NCBI RefSeq assembly: GCF_017573545.1
Contig: NZ_JAGEOK010000016.1
Location: 163,756 to 227,755, forward strand
Origin: Actinomadura nitritigenes
GTDB taxonomy: Bacteria > Actinomycetota > Actinomycetes > Streptosporangiales > Streptosporangiaceae
Length of the DNA: 64,000 nt
Reading direction: 5' to 3'
Shown: one piece after another, positions 25,685 to 33,904 of the stretch
Layout: every line of letters starts with the position of its first letter
How positions within the stretch are numbered: position 1 is the first letter of the stretch
Position numbers and translations under genes: made by a program
The notes under the pieces: generated by a model
Databases searched by the model: none
What the model saw: only the letters and a program-made list of their open reading frames with translations
Told to the model about the DNA's origin: nothing

Positions 25685-26053
25685 TCAGCGCTTGGTGCGG
25701 CGGCCGATCACGATGCCGGCGCCCGCGGCGGCCACCACCGGCGCCGCCCGCAGCAGCCGCCGCAGCGTCACCAGCCGCGCCAGCCCGGCCACCCGGCCCG
25801 GCAGCGCCGCCACCTGGCCGCCGACCTGCCCGGCCACCTGACCGGCGCCCGCGCCGACGGTGCTGACGGTGTCCGTGCCGCGGCGGGCGGCCGACTTCGC
25901 ACCGGACGCCGTGCCCGACACGGCGCCTGACGCCTTCTCCGACGCCTTCTCCGACGCCTTCTCCGAGGCCTTGGCGGACGCGGCGGTGCCGGCGCGTGCG
26001 GCGTTCTTGCTGATCTGTCCGGAGCCCTTGCCGGGCGCCGAGGGGGTGTCCAT
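25685..26053 (-). CDS. Hypothetical Ala-rich protein with C-terminal hydrophobic segment
   Basis: 122 aa, unrecognised. A low-complexity helical half contains the repeat ASEKASEKASEKAS and other small-residue runs; the second half has VAGQVGGQVAALPGRVAGLA, then LRRLLRAAPVVAAAGAGIVI, a likely membrane-associating helix, and a basic end GRRTKR. Starts at ATG 26053 with AAGGAA upstream or ATG 26068. It follows the LLM gene by 43 bp on the same strand and precedes gvpA, so it may be a stress protein, perhaps with an apolipoprotein- or phasin-like surface role (speculation). Confidence 0.6.
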   Translation of the reverse strand: MDTPSAPGKGSGQISKNAARAGTAASAKASEKASEKASEKASGAVSGTASGAKSAARRGTDTVSTVGAGAGQVAGQVGGQVAALPGRVAGLARLVTLRRLLRAAPVVAAAGAGIVIGRRTKR

Positions 26054-26096
26054 CCTCATTCCTTCCATCCGGGGGTCTCGCCGTGCGAGTAGGGGG

Positions 26097-26955
26097 TCAT
26101 CCGCGTAGGCGCGACAGCACCTCGCGGGAGTAGAAGTCGAAGAAGCCGTCCTGCTCGGGCCCGATCTGCGTGACGAACACGTCCTCGGTCACCAGCTGCG
26201 CCAGCTGGCGGAACTGCCGCGGCTGCGGCAGCAGCTGGTTCGCCTCGCCCGGCAGGTGGTCGCTGGCCCACAGCCGCAGCGCGGTCCGCCGCGCCCGCGC
26301 CTCGTCGGACGCCCAGCACGCCTTCAGCCTGCCGGCCCGCCCCGCCTGCCTCGCGGAACACCTTCACCAGGTCCGCGTCGGGCATCATGCAGATGTAACC
26401 GTCGGCGATCCGGCCCGCCAGCGTCGCCGCCTTGGTCCCGAACCCCGAGATGTGGATCGGCGGCGGCTCGTCGGGAACGGTGTACAGGCGGGCGGTGTCG
26501 AGGCGGTAGTGCTCGCCGCGGTGCGTGACGAGCTTTCCGGTGAACAGCCGCCGCATCAGCGCGACGGCCTCCTCCAGCATCTCCATCCGCTCGGCCGCCG
26601 GCGGCCACCGCGAGTCGATGATGTGCTCGTTGAGGAACTCCCCGGTCCCCACGCCGAGGGTGAACCGGCCGCCGGTCAGCACCGCGCACGTCGCCGCGGC
26701 CTGCGCCACGATCGCCGGGTGCGTGCGCACCAGCGGGCACGTCACCGCGGTCCCGATCGGCAGCGACGTCGCCTGCGAGAGCGCGCCGATCACCGCCCAG
26801 GCGAACGAGGACTGCCCCTGCTCGTCCAGCCACGGGTGGAAGTGGTCGGAGATCCACAGCGCCTCGAACCCGGCCCGCTCGGCCAGCCGCGCCTGCTGCA
26901 CCAGCTCGCCGGGGGCGTGCTCCTCGCCGGACAGGAAATACCCGAACCTCGCCAT
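26097..26955 (-). pseudogene. LLM-class F420/flavin-dependent oxidoreductase, frameshifted
   Basis: The N-terminal 210 residues are an intact luciferase-like (LLM) oxidoreductase of the F420-G6PDH-like group: FGYFLSGEEHAPGELVQQA, ALWISDHFHPWLDEQGQS, FTLGVGTGEFLNEHI and IHISGFGTKAATLAGRIADG. Near 26330-26345 the frame shifts by one nucleotide and the C-terminus continues in another frame as LKACWASDEARARRTALR and ends TQIGPEQDGFFDFYSREVLS before a TGA at 26097. Both parts are otherwise clean, so either a sequencing error or a very recent mutation is likely. GGAGGGGGTGG precedes ATG 26955. Confidence 0.85.
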
Positions 26956-27040
26956 CTCCACCCCCTCCCCTTGCCGGCCCCGTGCTCCGAAAAGGCGCGG
27001 TGCCCCGCAAGCGCGGTGGGCCTCACGGTCGTAGCGCGGC

Positions 27041-27064
27041 CTACCCCGCGAGGCGCGCGCAAAC
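27041..27064 (-). promoter_or_regulatory. Sigma-B-like promoter of the LLM oxidoreductase
   Basis: GTTTGC, 12 nt, GGGTAG on the minus strand, the same spacing as the gvp promoter. The predicted start would fall about 80 nt before the LLM ATG. Confidence 0.6.
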
Positions 27065-27155
27065 ATCCGGGCGCCCACCACAAGCCCTCACCACGGGCCC
27101 GCACGAACCGGTAGCCGGGTGGGGATGCGAGAGGCGACCGCTTGCCGCCGATCAC

Positions 27156-27179
27156 GGTTGGAACCGTCCGCTCGGGTAT
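27156..27179 (+). promoter_or_regulatory. Sigma-B-like promoter of the mrp operon
   Basis: GGTTGG, 12 nt, GGGTAT on the plus strand. The -10 element ends 9 nt before the ATG of the first mrp gene, so the transcript would be nearly leaderless. It is back to back with the LLM promoter. Confidence 0.6.
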
Positions 27180-27188
27180 GCGGAACCC

Positions 27189-27881
27189 ATGACGCCACCA
27201 GCCTCCGGCTCGCCCGGGCGCCCGCCCGGCCTGCCCCCGGCCGGTCCCCGCGCCGCACGCACCACCCCGCTGCTGCGGCCCGGGCCCGCCCGCCGCGCCG
27301 CCGAACCGCTCGCCTGGTGGGCGCTCCTTCTCGCGCTCTACCTGTCGCTGGTCTCCACGATCGACATCATCGAGATCACCGTCGGCGCCGTCGCCGCCGC
27401 GTTCGGCGCCGCCGCCGCGATGGCCGGGCGCCGTGCCCTGTTCACCACCGGCACCGCGCACGAACCCGCCGGGCGACGCCTGCCCGCCGCCGACCTCGCG
27501 CCCGGCGCGCGGCCCGTCCCGCCCGTCCGGCTGCTGTCCCCGCTGGCGCTGCTGCCCGCCCAGATCGTCGCCGACAGCGCCCGCGTCGCCGTCCTCGGCG
27601 CGTCCGGCGGCACGTGGACCTCGCTGGCCGTCGCGCCCGGCGCCGCCAACCGCGGCACCGCCACCCTGCTGGTGTCGACCTCGCCCGCCACCTTCGTCGG
27701 CGGCGTCGATCCCGAGCGCGGGCTGCTGAACGTCCACCGCCTCGGCCGCGACCCGTCGGCCTTCGAACGGCGGCTGCGCGACACCGGCCTCGTCCAGGAC
27801 CCGCGGCGCGTCCCCGACCGCGCCGACGAAACCGACAACCCGCACGGGCCGGACGGGCACGGCTCCGGGGAGGCGCGGTGA
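27189..27881 (+). CDS. mrpE: Mrp/Mnh cation-proton antiporter subunit E
   Basis: 230-aa membrane protein with the MrpE (MNHE) pattern: two helices in AEPLAWWALLLALYLSLVS and IDIIEITVGAVAAAFGAAAA, then a cytoplasmic domain with LLPAQIVADSARVAVLG and NRGTATLLVSTSPATFVGGV. The N-terminal 40 residues are Pro-rich and dispensable-looking. First gene of the operon, immediately after a sigma-B-like promoter. MrpE is needed for full activity but is not thought to conduct ions. Confidence 0.9.
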   Translation: MTPPASGSPGRPPGLPPAGPRAARTTPLLRPGPARRAAEPLAWWALLLALYLSLVSTIDIIEITVGAVAAAFGAAAAMAGRRALFTTGTAHEPAGRRLPAADLAPGARPVPPVRLLSPLALLPAQIVADSARVAVLGASGGTWTSLAVAPGAANRGTATLLVSTSPATFVGGVDPERGLLNVHRLGRDPSAFERRLRDTGLVQDPRRVPDRADETDNPHGPDGHGSGEAR

Positions 27882-28129
27882 GCATCGCCGTCCCCGCCTT
27901 GGTGCTGCTGGTCGGCGCCGTGCTGCCCGCGCTGCTGACCACCCTGCGCGGGCGCCCCGTCGACCGGCTCGCCGGCCTCATCGTCACCGGTCCCCTGGTC
28001 ACCCTCGTGCTGACGCTGCTCACCTCCGCCTACGGGCGCCCCGCCTACCTCGACGTCGCCCTCATCCTGGCCCTGCTGTCGTTCGCCGGGGCCCTGGTGT
28101 TCGCCCGCTTCTTCAGCCGGACCCTGTGA
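27878..28129 (+). CDS. mrpF: Mrp antiporter subunit F
   Basis: 83-aa three-helix protein, right for MrpF/MnhF: LVLLVGAVLPALLTTLRGRP, DRLAGLIVTGPLVTLVLTLL with the conserved Asp-Arg, and YLDVALILALLSFAGALVF. GTG start overlaps the mrpE stop. MrpF is a small subunit packed against the E and G subunits. Confidence 0.9.
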   Translation: MSIAVPALVLLVGAVLPALLTTLRGRPVDRLAGLIVTGPLVTLVLTLLTSAYGRPAYLDVALILALLSFAGALVFARFFSRTL

Positions 28130-28165
28130 ACAGGACGGAGCAACCGTGAACGGGACCCCACCGCC

Positions 28166-28519
28166 ATGACCCTGCTCGCCGACACCCTCACCTGGGCGGG
28201 CACGGCCGTCTGCGTCGTGGCCGGGCTGCGGCTGGCGCTCACGCCCGGCGCCGCCGGCCGCCTGCACGCCGTCGCGCCCGTCACCGCGCTGGGCGCGCCG
28301 CTGCTGCTGGCCGGCCTGGCCCTGCACCCCTGGTCGTCCTGGCACGACGTCGTCAAGATCGCCGTGATCGGGATGCTGCTCGCCGCGACCGGCCCCGCGA
28401 CCGTCGTCACCGCCGGCCAGGCCGTCGCCCGCACCGCCCCGCCCGGCGACCGCCGCACCGGCCCCCGGGATCCGAACCGCGGGAGCGGCGACGCGGGGAC
28501 GGGGACGGAGGCCCCATGA
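28166..28519 (+). CDS. mrpG: Mrp antiporter subunit G
   Basis: 117-aa MrpG/MnhG protein with three helices: LTWAGTAVCVVAGLRLALTP, LHAVAPVTALGAPLLLAGLA and VVKIAVIGMLLAATGPATVV. The RLHAVAPVTALGAPLL segment is the family signature (R-x-H-A). A hydrophilic tail overlaps the next gene by 4 nt. Confidence 0.9.
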   Translation: MTLLADTLTWAGTAVCVVAGLRLALTPGAAGRLHAVAPVTALGAPLLLAGLALHPWSSWHDVVKIAVIGMLLAATGPATVVTAGQAVARTAPPGDRRTGPRDPNRGSGDAGTGTEAP

Positions 28520-28896
28520 GCGACCCGTTCTCCGGCGCCCTCGCCGACGCGCTCATCCTCACCGCGCTCGCCCTGACCGTCCTCATGGCGACCGCCGTCG
28601 TGCTGACCCGCAACCCCGCCCGCCAGGCCATCGTCCTGTCCGGATACGGGATGGTCCTCGGCGTGCTGTTCCTGATCCTGCAGGCCCCCGACGTCGCCAT
28701 GTCCCAGATCGGCGTCGGCACCGTCGTCGTCCCCCTCATCGTCGTCCTCGCCCTGCACGCCACCCGCCGCCACCGCGAGGGCGGCGACACCGGCGAGGAG
28801 GACCGCCACCCCGACCACGACGACCCAGGACACGCCGACCGCGAAGGCGACGGCGACGGCGCCGGGACCGGCGCGGCCCGCGGGGACGCCCGATGA
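28516..28896 (+). CDS. DUF4040/MbhD-like Mrp subunit
   Basis: 126-aa protein equivalent to the C-terminal MbhD-like segment of MrpA, encoded here as a stand-alone gene. Three helices: ALILTALALTVLMATAVVLT, QAIVLSGYGMVLGVLFLILQ and AMSQIGVGTVVVPLIVVLAL, with the signature APDVAMSQIGVGT. A charged tail of about 40 residues (His/Asp/Glu/Gly) follows. Split MbhD subunits are typical of archaeal and group 4 hydrogenase-linked Mrp modules. Confidence 0.85.
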   Translation: MSDPFSGALADALILTALALTVLMATAVVLTRNPARQAIVLSGYGMVLGVLFLILQAPDVAMSQIGVGTVVVPLIVVLALHATRRHREGGDTGEEDRHPDHDDPGHADREGDGDGAGTGAARGDAR

Positions 28897-28906
28897 GAGC
28901 GCCCGC

Positions 28907-29599
28907 ATGAGGACCCGCACCCGCACCCTGCTGTTCTTCGGCGGCGCGGCCGGCGTCGCCGCCCTGTTCGCCGCCGGCGCCCTCGACCTGCCCCGTTTCG
29001 GCGGCGCCGTGCACCCCTACGGCGACCGCGCCGTCCGGCAGGCGCTGCGCGAGTCCACCACCAACACCGTCTCCTCGGTCAACTTCGACCAGCGCGCCTT
29101 CGACACCGTCGGCGAGGAACTGATCCTCATGGCGTCGGCGATCGGCGCGGTGGTGCTGCTGCGCGTCGTCGGCAAGGAGGCCGAGGACCAGGGCGCCGCG
29201 CACCGGCTCGGCCCCGCCCAGGTGTCGGACGCGCTGCGCATCGTCGGCTACCTGCTGCTGCCCGTCACCCTGCTGATCGGCGTCTACATCATCGCCCACG
29301 GCGCCCAGTCCCCCGGCGGCGGATTCCAGGGCGGCGTCATCCTCGGCACCGCCGTCCACCTGCTCTACCTCGCCGGCGACTACCCCGCGCTGCAGCGGCT
29401 GCGGCCCATCCCGGTGTTCGAGTCGACCGAGGCGCTCGCCGCCGGCGTGTTCGTCGCGATGGCCCTGGCCGCCGCCGGCGCCGTCCCCGCGCTCAACGGC
29501 GCCGTCGGCGTCGAGGTCGGCTGCGCGCTGGTGCTGCTGCTCGGCAAGTTCTTCGAACAGGCGCTGCTCGTGTGCGAACCACGCGGAGAGACCCCATGA
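28907..29599 (+). CDS. mrpB: Mrp antiporter subunit B (MnhB domain)
   Basis: 230 aa. The MnhB domain is at about 100-225: YLLLPVTLLIGVYIIAHGAQ, SPGGGFQGGVILGTAVHLLY and the C-terminal GKFFEQALLVCEPRG. The first 90 residues, with VNFDQRAFDTVGEELILMAS and a helix ASAIGAVVLLRVV, correspond to the MbhE-like end of MrpA, so this gene looks like a fusion of the MrpA C-terminal tip with MrpB. Confidence 0.88.
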   Translation: MRTRTRTLLFFGGAAGVAALFAAGALDLPRFGGAVHPYGDRAVRQALRESTTNTVSSVNFDQRAFDTVGEELILMASAIGAVVLLRVVGKEAEDQGAAHRLGPAQVSDALRIVGYLLLPVTLLIGVYIIAHGAQSPGGGFQGGVILGTAVHLLYLAGDYPALQRLRPIPVFESTEALAAGVFVAMALAAAGAVPALNGAVGVEVGCALVLLLGKFFEQALLVCEPRGETP

Positions 29600-29943
29600 G
29601 CCACCTGCCCTACCTGGCCGCCGGCTGGATCGTCCTCGCCGGGATCTACGGCATCGTCACCAGCCGCGACCTCATCCACGCCGTGGTGTGCCTGTCGGTC
29701 ACCCAGTCCGGCACCTACGTGCTGCTGCTGGCCATCGGCTACCGCTACGGCGCCACCGCCCCCGTCTTCTCCGACCGCCCGCCCCACGGGCGCCCCGTCA
29801 CCGACCCCGTCGTGCAGGCCATGACCCTCACCGACATCGTCGTCGGCGCCACCGTCACCGCCCTGCTGCTCGCCCTGGCCGTCCAGGTCGCCAAGCGCCG
29901 CGGCACCATCGACCCCGGCGAACTGAGGTCGCTGGAATCGTGA
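29596..29943 (+). CDS. mrpC: Mrp antiporter subunit C (NuoK-like)
   Basis: 115-aa NuoK/MrpC protein with three helices: AAGWIVLAGIYGIVTSRDLI, VVCLSVTQSGTYVLLLAIGY and the last one from MTLTDIVVGATVTALLLALA. The conserved acidic positions of NuoK are represented by the Asp in TDIVVG. ATG overlaps the previous stop; its own stop overlaps mrpD. Confidence 0.92.
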   Translation: MSHLPYLAAGWIVLAGIYGIVTSRDLIHAVVCLSVTQSGTYVLLLAIGYRYGATAPVFSDRPPHGRPVTDPVVQAMTLTDIVVGATVTALLLALAVQVAKRRGTIDPGELRSLES

Positions 29944-31757
29944 TCCTGCAGATCACCATCGCCGTCCCCGTCCTGGCCGCCGCGCTGCTGGCCACCGCCG
30001 GGCGGTGGCTGCCGCGGCTGGTCGTCGACGTCGCCGCCGTGCTGGCCGTCGCCGCCGTCGCCGCCCTGGCCGCCCTCACCCTCACCCGCGCCCCCCACCA
30101 CGCCCAGGTCAGCTGGCTCGGCGGCTGGGGACCGGCCACCGGCGTCGGCATCCCCCTGGTCGCCGACCCCTTCGCCGCCGGGCTCGCCCTCGTCACCGCC
30201 CTGCTCACCCTCGCCGCGCTGCTGTTCTCCTGGCGGTTCTTCACCGAGATCCAGGCGATCTTCCACACCCTCATGCTGCTGTTCCTGGCGGCCATGGTCG
30301 CCTACGTCTACACCGGCGACCTGTTCGACGCGTTCGTGTTCTTCGAACTCATGAGCGTCGTGGCGTTCGCGCTCACCGGCTACCGCTCCGAAGAGCCCTC
30401 CACCGTCCACGGCGCCCTCAACTTCGGCATCATCCAGTCGATCGGCGCCTACCTCACCCTCGCCGGGATCGGCCTGGTCTACGCCCGCACCGGGCAGCTC
30501 GGCCTCGCCACCGCCGGACGCGGGCTCGCCGGCACCGCCGCCGGCGGGCACGGTGACGCGCTCGTCACCGCGGCGTTCGTGCTGATCTGCACCGGCTACC
30601 TGGTCAAGGCGTCCGCCGTCCCCTTCCACTTCTGGCTCGCCGACGCCCACGCCGTCGCCCCCACCCCCGTCTGCGTGCTGTTCTCCGGCATCATGGTGCC
30701 GCTCGGCGTCTACGGCATCGCCCGCACCTACTGGGCGACGTTCGCCGGGCTCGTCCCGCTGCGCGCCATCGCCGTCCTCGGCGCCGCCGCCGCGCTGCTC
30801 GGCGCCGTCATGTGCGTCCTGCAGCACCACATCAAACGGCTGCTGGCCTACTCCACCATCAGCCACGTCGGGCTGCTGCTGGTCGGCGTCGCCGCCCACG
30901 GACCCGACGCCCTCGCCGGCACCGCCTACTACCTCGCCGGGCACGCCGGCGTGAAGGGCGCCCTGTTCCTGGCCGCCGGCGCCCTGCTCAACCGGCACCA
31001 GACCGTCGACGAGCACGAACTCCGCGGCCGCGGCCGCGGCATGCCCGCCACCGGCACCACCTTCCTGCTCGGCGCGCTCGGCCTGGCCGGACTGCCCCCC
31101 GCCGGGCTGTTCGCCGGGCACGCCGTCACCGAGCACGCCGCCGAGGAGCTCGGCTGGTGGTGGTTCACCCCACTGGCCGTCGTCGCGTCCGCGCTCACCG
31201 CCGGCGCCGTCCTGCGCGTCTGGCTCGGAGTGTTCCGCGGCACCCCCGCCGAAGAGGACCCCGCGCACGGCGGACGGCCCGGCGCCGGCGGCGGGCACGA
31301 GGACCCCGAGACCCGCCCCACCCTGCGGAACCTGCCCTGGACGATGGTCAGCCCCGGCCTGGTCCTGCTCATCGGCGCGCTGCTGGTCGGGCTGATCCCC
31401 GGCGGGCCCGTCGGCACCGCCGCCGCGATGTTCACCGACCCCGGCGGCTACGCCGCCCTGGTCCTGGACGGCCGCGTCCCCCACCCCCACGCCGTCCCCG
31501 CCGACCCCTGGACCGCCTCCGGCGTCGCCGGGTTCCTGGCCACCCTGCTGCTGGCCGTGCTCGTCGCCGTGTACGCGCTACGGCGCCGCGCTCCCGGCCC
31601 CGCCTCCGACGGCCCCGGCGGCGCGGGTCCCCTCGCCCGGACCGCCGCCGCCGCGGCCGCCCGCCTGCACGCCCTGCACTCCGGCCACATCGGCGACTAC
31701 GCCGCCTGGCTCACCGCCGGCGTCGCCGTCCTGGCCCTGCTCACCGCCCGCTTCTGA
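29940..31757 (+). CDS. mrpD: Mrp antiporter subunit D (NuoL/M/N-like proton-translocating)
   Basis: 605-aa antiporter-like subunit with about 14-15 helices. Key ion-path residues are visible: Glu in FVFFELMSVVAFALTGY (helix 5), Lys in GYLVKASAVPFHFWLADAH (helix 7), Lys in HIKRLLAYSTISHVG (helix 8) and Lys in YLAGHAGVKGALFLAAG (helix 12). The C-terminal 100 residues add two further helices and a long loop, as in MrpA/NuoL rather than plain MrpD. It is the only such large subunit in the operon. Confidence 0.93.
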   Translation: MILQITIAVPVLAAALLATAGRWLPRLVVDVAAVLAVAAVAALAALTLTRAPHHAQVSWLGGWGPATGVGIPLVADPFAAGLALVTALLTLAALLFSWRFFTEIQAIFHTLMLLFLAAMVAYVYTGDLFDAFVFFELMSVVAFALTGYRSEEPSTVHGALNFGIIQSIGAYLTLAGIGLVYARTGQLGLATAGRGLAGTAAGGHGDALVTAAFVLICTGYLVKASAVPFHFWLADAHAVAPTPVCVLFSGIMVPLGVYGIARTYWATFAGLVPLRAIAVLGAAAALLGAVMCVLQHHIKRLLAYSTISHVGLLLVGVAAHGPDALAGTAYYLAGHAGVKGALFLAAGALLNRHQTVDEHELRGRGRGMPATGTTFLLGALGLAGLPPAGLFAGHAVTEHAAEELGWWWFTPLAVVASALTAGAVLRVWLGVFRGTPAEEDPAHGGRPGAGGGHEDPETRPTLRNLPWTMVSPGLVLLIGALLVGLIPGGPVGTAAAMFTDPGGYAALVLDGRVPHPHAVPADPWTASGVAGFLATLLLAVLVAVYALRRRAPGPASDGPGGAGPLARTAAAAAARLHALHSGHIGDYAAWLTAGVAVLALLTARF

Positions 31758-31869
31758 CCCGCCCCGACGCGCACCGCCCGCACCCCCGCGCACCCCGGCT
31801 TGCCGCCGCCCGCACCGGCACGCGACCCTGGCACCCGGAAGCCGCCGCACCCCGGAGAGGGACCGTCGC

Positions 31870-33069
31870 ATGAACCACCGCACGGCCCGCCCCGCCTCCA
31901 CGGCCCCGCCCGCACCACCCGGACGCGGCGCACTGGCCGCACCCGCCGCCCTCCTCGCCGGCGCACTGCTGACCACCGCCGCGATCGTCGCCGTCCTCCT
32001 GCACGACCGCCCCCGCCACCCGCCCGGCGCCGCACCGCCCGCACGCGTCCTGTCCCGCTACGAGACCGCCGCACCCGGCAACACCATCGACCGCGACTGC
32101 GGCTACAGCGCCCCGCTCACCGGCCACCGCGCCCTCTGGCTGTTCTGCGACTCCACCTGGAAGGGCACCCGCCCCGGCCTGTGGCTCGGCGCGACCGCCG
32201 CCACCGGCACCACCGCACCCGGACGCGTCCCCACCGACCTCACCGAACTCCCCACCCCCGGCACCCGGACCGCCACCGCGCCCGGCGACGGGCCGCCGCA
32301 AGCGCTGCTCGCCACCCCGCCCGGCCTCCAGCTGCCCGGCGGCGCCCCCTGCCACATCCCCGGCACCGCCTACAGCGCCTCCTGGATATCCGGCGCCGCA
32401 CCCCTGAACGGCGACGGCACCGTCCTGCTCACCTACACCGACGTGTGCGTCCACGGCACCACCATCACCCCCCAGGGATACGGCATCGCTGCCTACCGGC
32501 CCGCCGACCGCACCCTGCACGGCCAGACCCGCGTGTTCACCGTTCCAGGCGGCCTGCCCTTCCAGCTCACCCTCGGCTCCCCCGTCCTGCGCGACGGCCA
32601 CCTCTACCTCTACGGCTCGGCCTGCGACACCTGGACCATCGGCGCCTGCGCCGCCGGCCGCGTCACCCTCGTCCGCGTCCCCGCCGAACCCGCCGCCTGG
32701 CGCGACCCGTCCGCCTACCGGTACTGGTCCCCCGCCGGATGGACGCCCGACGCGTCCCGCGCCCAGACCGTCGCCCCCGGCGCCGCGCCCGCCGCCGTCC
32801 ACATCGCCGACTACACCGCCGCCGGCAAGGGCCTGGTCCTCATCGAGCAGCGCGGCCTGGACGGCCGATACCGGCTGTGGCGCGCGCCCGCCCCGCAAGG
32901 CCCCTGGCGGCCCGCCGGGCACGGCGACGTCCCCTGCTCGAGCGGCAGCGGCAACGACCAGTGCCGCGCCTTCATCGGCCACCCCGAGCTCAGCACCGCC
33001 GCCGCGCTGCTGATGTCCTATTACAACCCCGCCGACCGGCACGTCACCGTCCGCGCCGTCCCCTGGTGA
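31870..33069 (+). CDS. DUF4185-like membrane-anchored exported protein
   Basis: 399-aa protein with one N-terminal signal-anchor helix (LAAPAALLAGALLTTAAIVAV, here at about 17-37) and an extracytoplasmic domain. The opening motif NTIDRDCGYSAPLTGHRALW followed by LFCDS is close to the DUF4185 pattern (five-bladed propeller, glycoside-hydrolase-like). Six to eight Cys suggest disulfides (CHIPG, DVCVHG, ACDTWTIGACAAG, PCSSGSGNDQC). Function unknown; it follows the mrp operon by 112 bp and may be a separate unit. Confidence 0.75.
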   Translation: MNHRTARPASTAPPAPPGRGALAAPAALLAGALLTTAAIVAVLLHDRPRHPPGAAPPARVLSRYETAAPGNTIDRDCGYSAPLTGHRALWLFCDSTWKGTRPGLWLGATAATGTTAPGRVPTDLTELPTPGTRTATAPGDGPPQALLATPPGLQLPGGAPCHIPGTAYSASWISGAAPLNGDGTVLLTYTDVCVHGTTITPQGYGIAAYRPADRTLHGQTRVFTVPGGLPFQLTLGSPVLRDGHLYLYGSACDTWTIGACAAGRVTLVRVPAEPAAWRDPSAYRYWSPAGWTPDASRAQTVAPGAAPAAVHIADYTAAGKGLVLIEQRGLDGRYRLWRAPAPQGPWRPAGHGDVPCSSGSGNDQCRAFIGHPELSTAAALLMSYYNPADRHVTVRAVPW

Positions 33070-33093
33070 AACCCCGCCGGCTCGGGCCGGCGG

Positions 33094-33822
33094 TCACACG
33101 CTCCACAGGCGGCGCCTGCGGTAGCGCGGCTCCCACCGCATCCGGTTCATCTCCCGCACCTCGCGCGGCAGCGCCGTCAGGAACCGGCTGCGCTCGAGCG
33201 GCGCGATCCCGTCCACCATCCACGGCACCGTCCCCTCCCCGCACCCGCCGCTCCCCGAACCGCACGCCGACACCGCGTCCGCGGCGAACCCCGCCCAGTC
33301 CGCCGGGCCGAGCACCCGCCGCGCCAGCGCCAGCACCCCCGCCTCCTCATGCCGCAGATGCACCTCCAGCGCCGCCCGCAGCGCGCGCACCGCCGACACG
33401 AGCTCCCCCGAACCCCGGTCGCCGTCCTCCAACGCGGCGTCCAGCGCCACCACCAGCGGCCCGATCCCGGCGTACTCCGCCCGCAGCTCCGCCACCACCC
33501 CCAGCTCGGGACCGTGGCCCGCCACCGCACGCTCCACCCGCGGCCACAGCGCGCCCGCCTGCAGATCGTGATGAAGGCGCAGCTGCAGCTTCAGGTTCTC
33601 CCAGCCCGCCCGCACCAGCGGCGCGTGCGCCCGGCCCGCCGCCGCTGCCGCCGCCAGCCGCTCCAGATCCCTGCGGAACGCCGCGTGCCCCGCGCGCGCG
33701 TAGACGTCCACGAACGCCGGGCCGGTCAGCCCGAAAACGCCCACCGCCGCCCGGCCGCCGCCGGGCTTGGCCGCCGCGCCCACCGCCGCCTCGTCGGGCA
33801 GCGCGATCGAGAAAGTGTCCAT
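33094..33822 (-). CDS. Hemerythrin-like domain protein
   Basis: 242 aa. A four-helix hemerythrin HHE-type domain is suggested by ENLKLQLRLHHDLQAGALWP and ALRAALEVHLRHEEAGVLAL, which place His and Glu residues at ligand spacing. A HDLQ and HLRHEE pair could bind a di-iron or haem centre. The C-terminal 60 residues end in basic RRRR. The 5' end is 83 bp from the TetR gene on the same strand. A role in oxygen, NO or iron sensing is possible but not shown. Confidence 0.7.
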   Translation of the reverse strand: MDTFSIALPDEAAVGAAAKPGGGRAAVGVFGLTGPAFVDVYARAGHAAFRRDLERLAAAAAAGRAHAPLVRAGWENLKLQLRLHHDLQAGALWPRVERAVAGHGPELGVVAELRAEYAGIGPLVVALDAALEDGDRGSGELVSAVRALRAALEVHLRHEEAGVLALARRVLGPADWAGFAADAVSACGSGSGGCGEGTVPWMVDGIAPLERSRFLTALPREVREMNRMRWEPRYRRRRLWSV

Positions 33823-33904
33823 ACCAGGATGAGGACTTCACGCCCCCCGAATGTGACGGGACGCCGATGAGATCCCGCTCACGTCCCCGCGCGGGTACGG
33901 CCCG

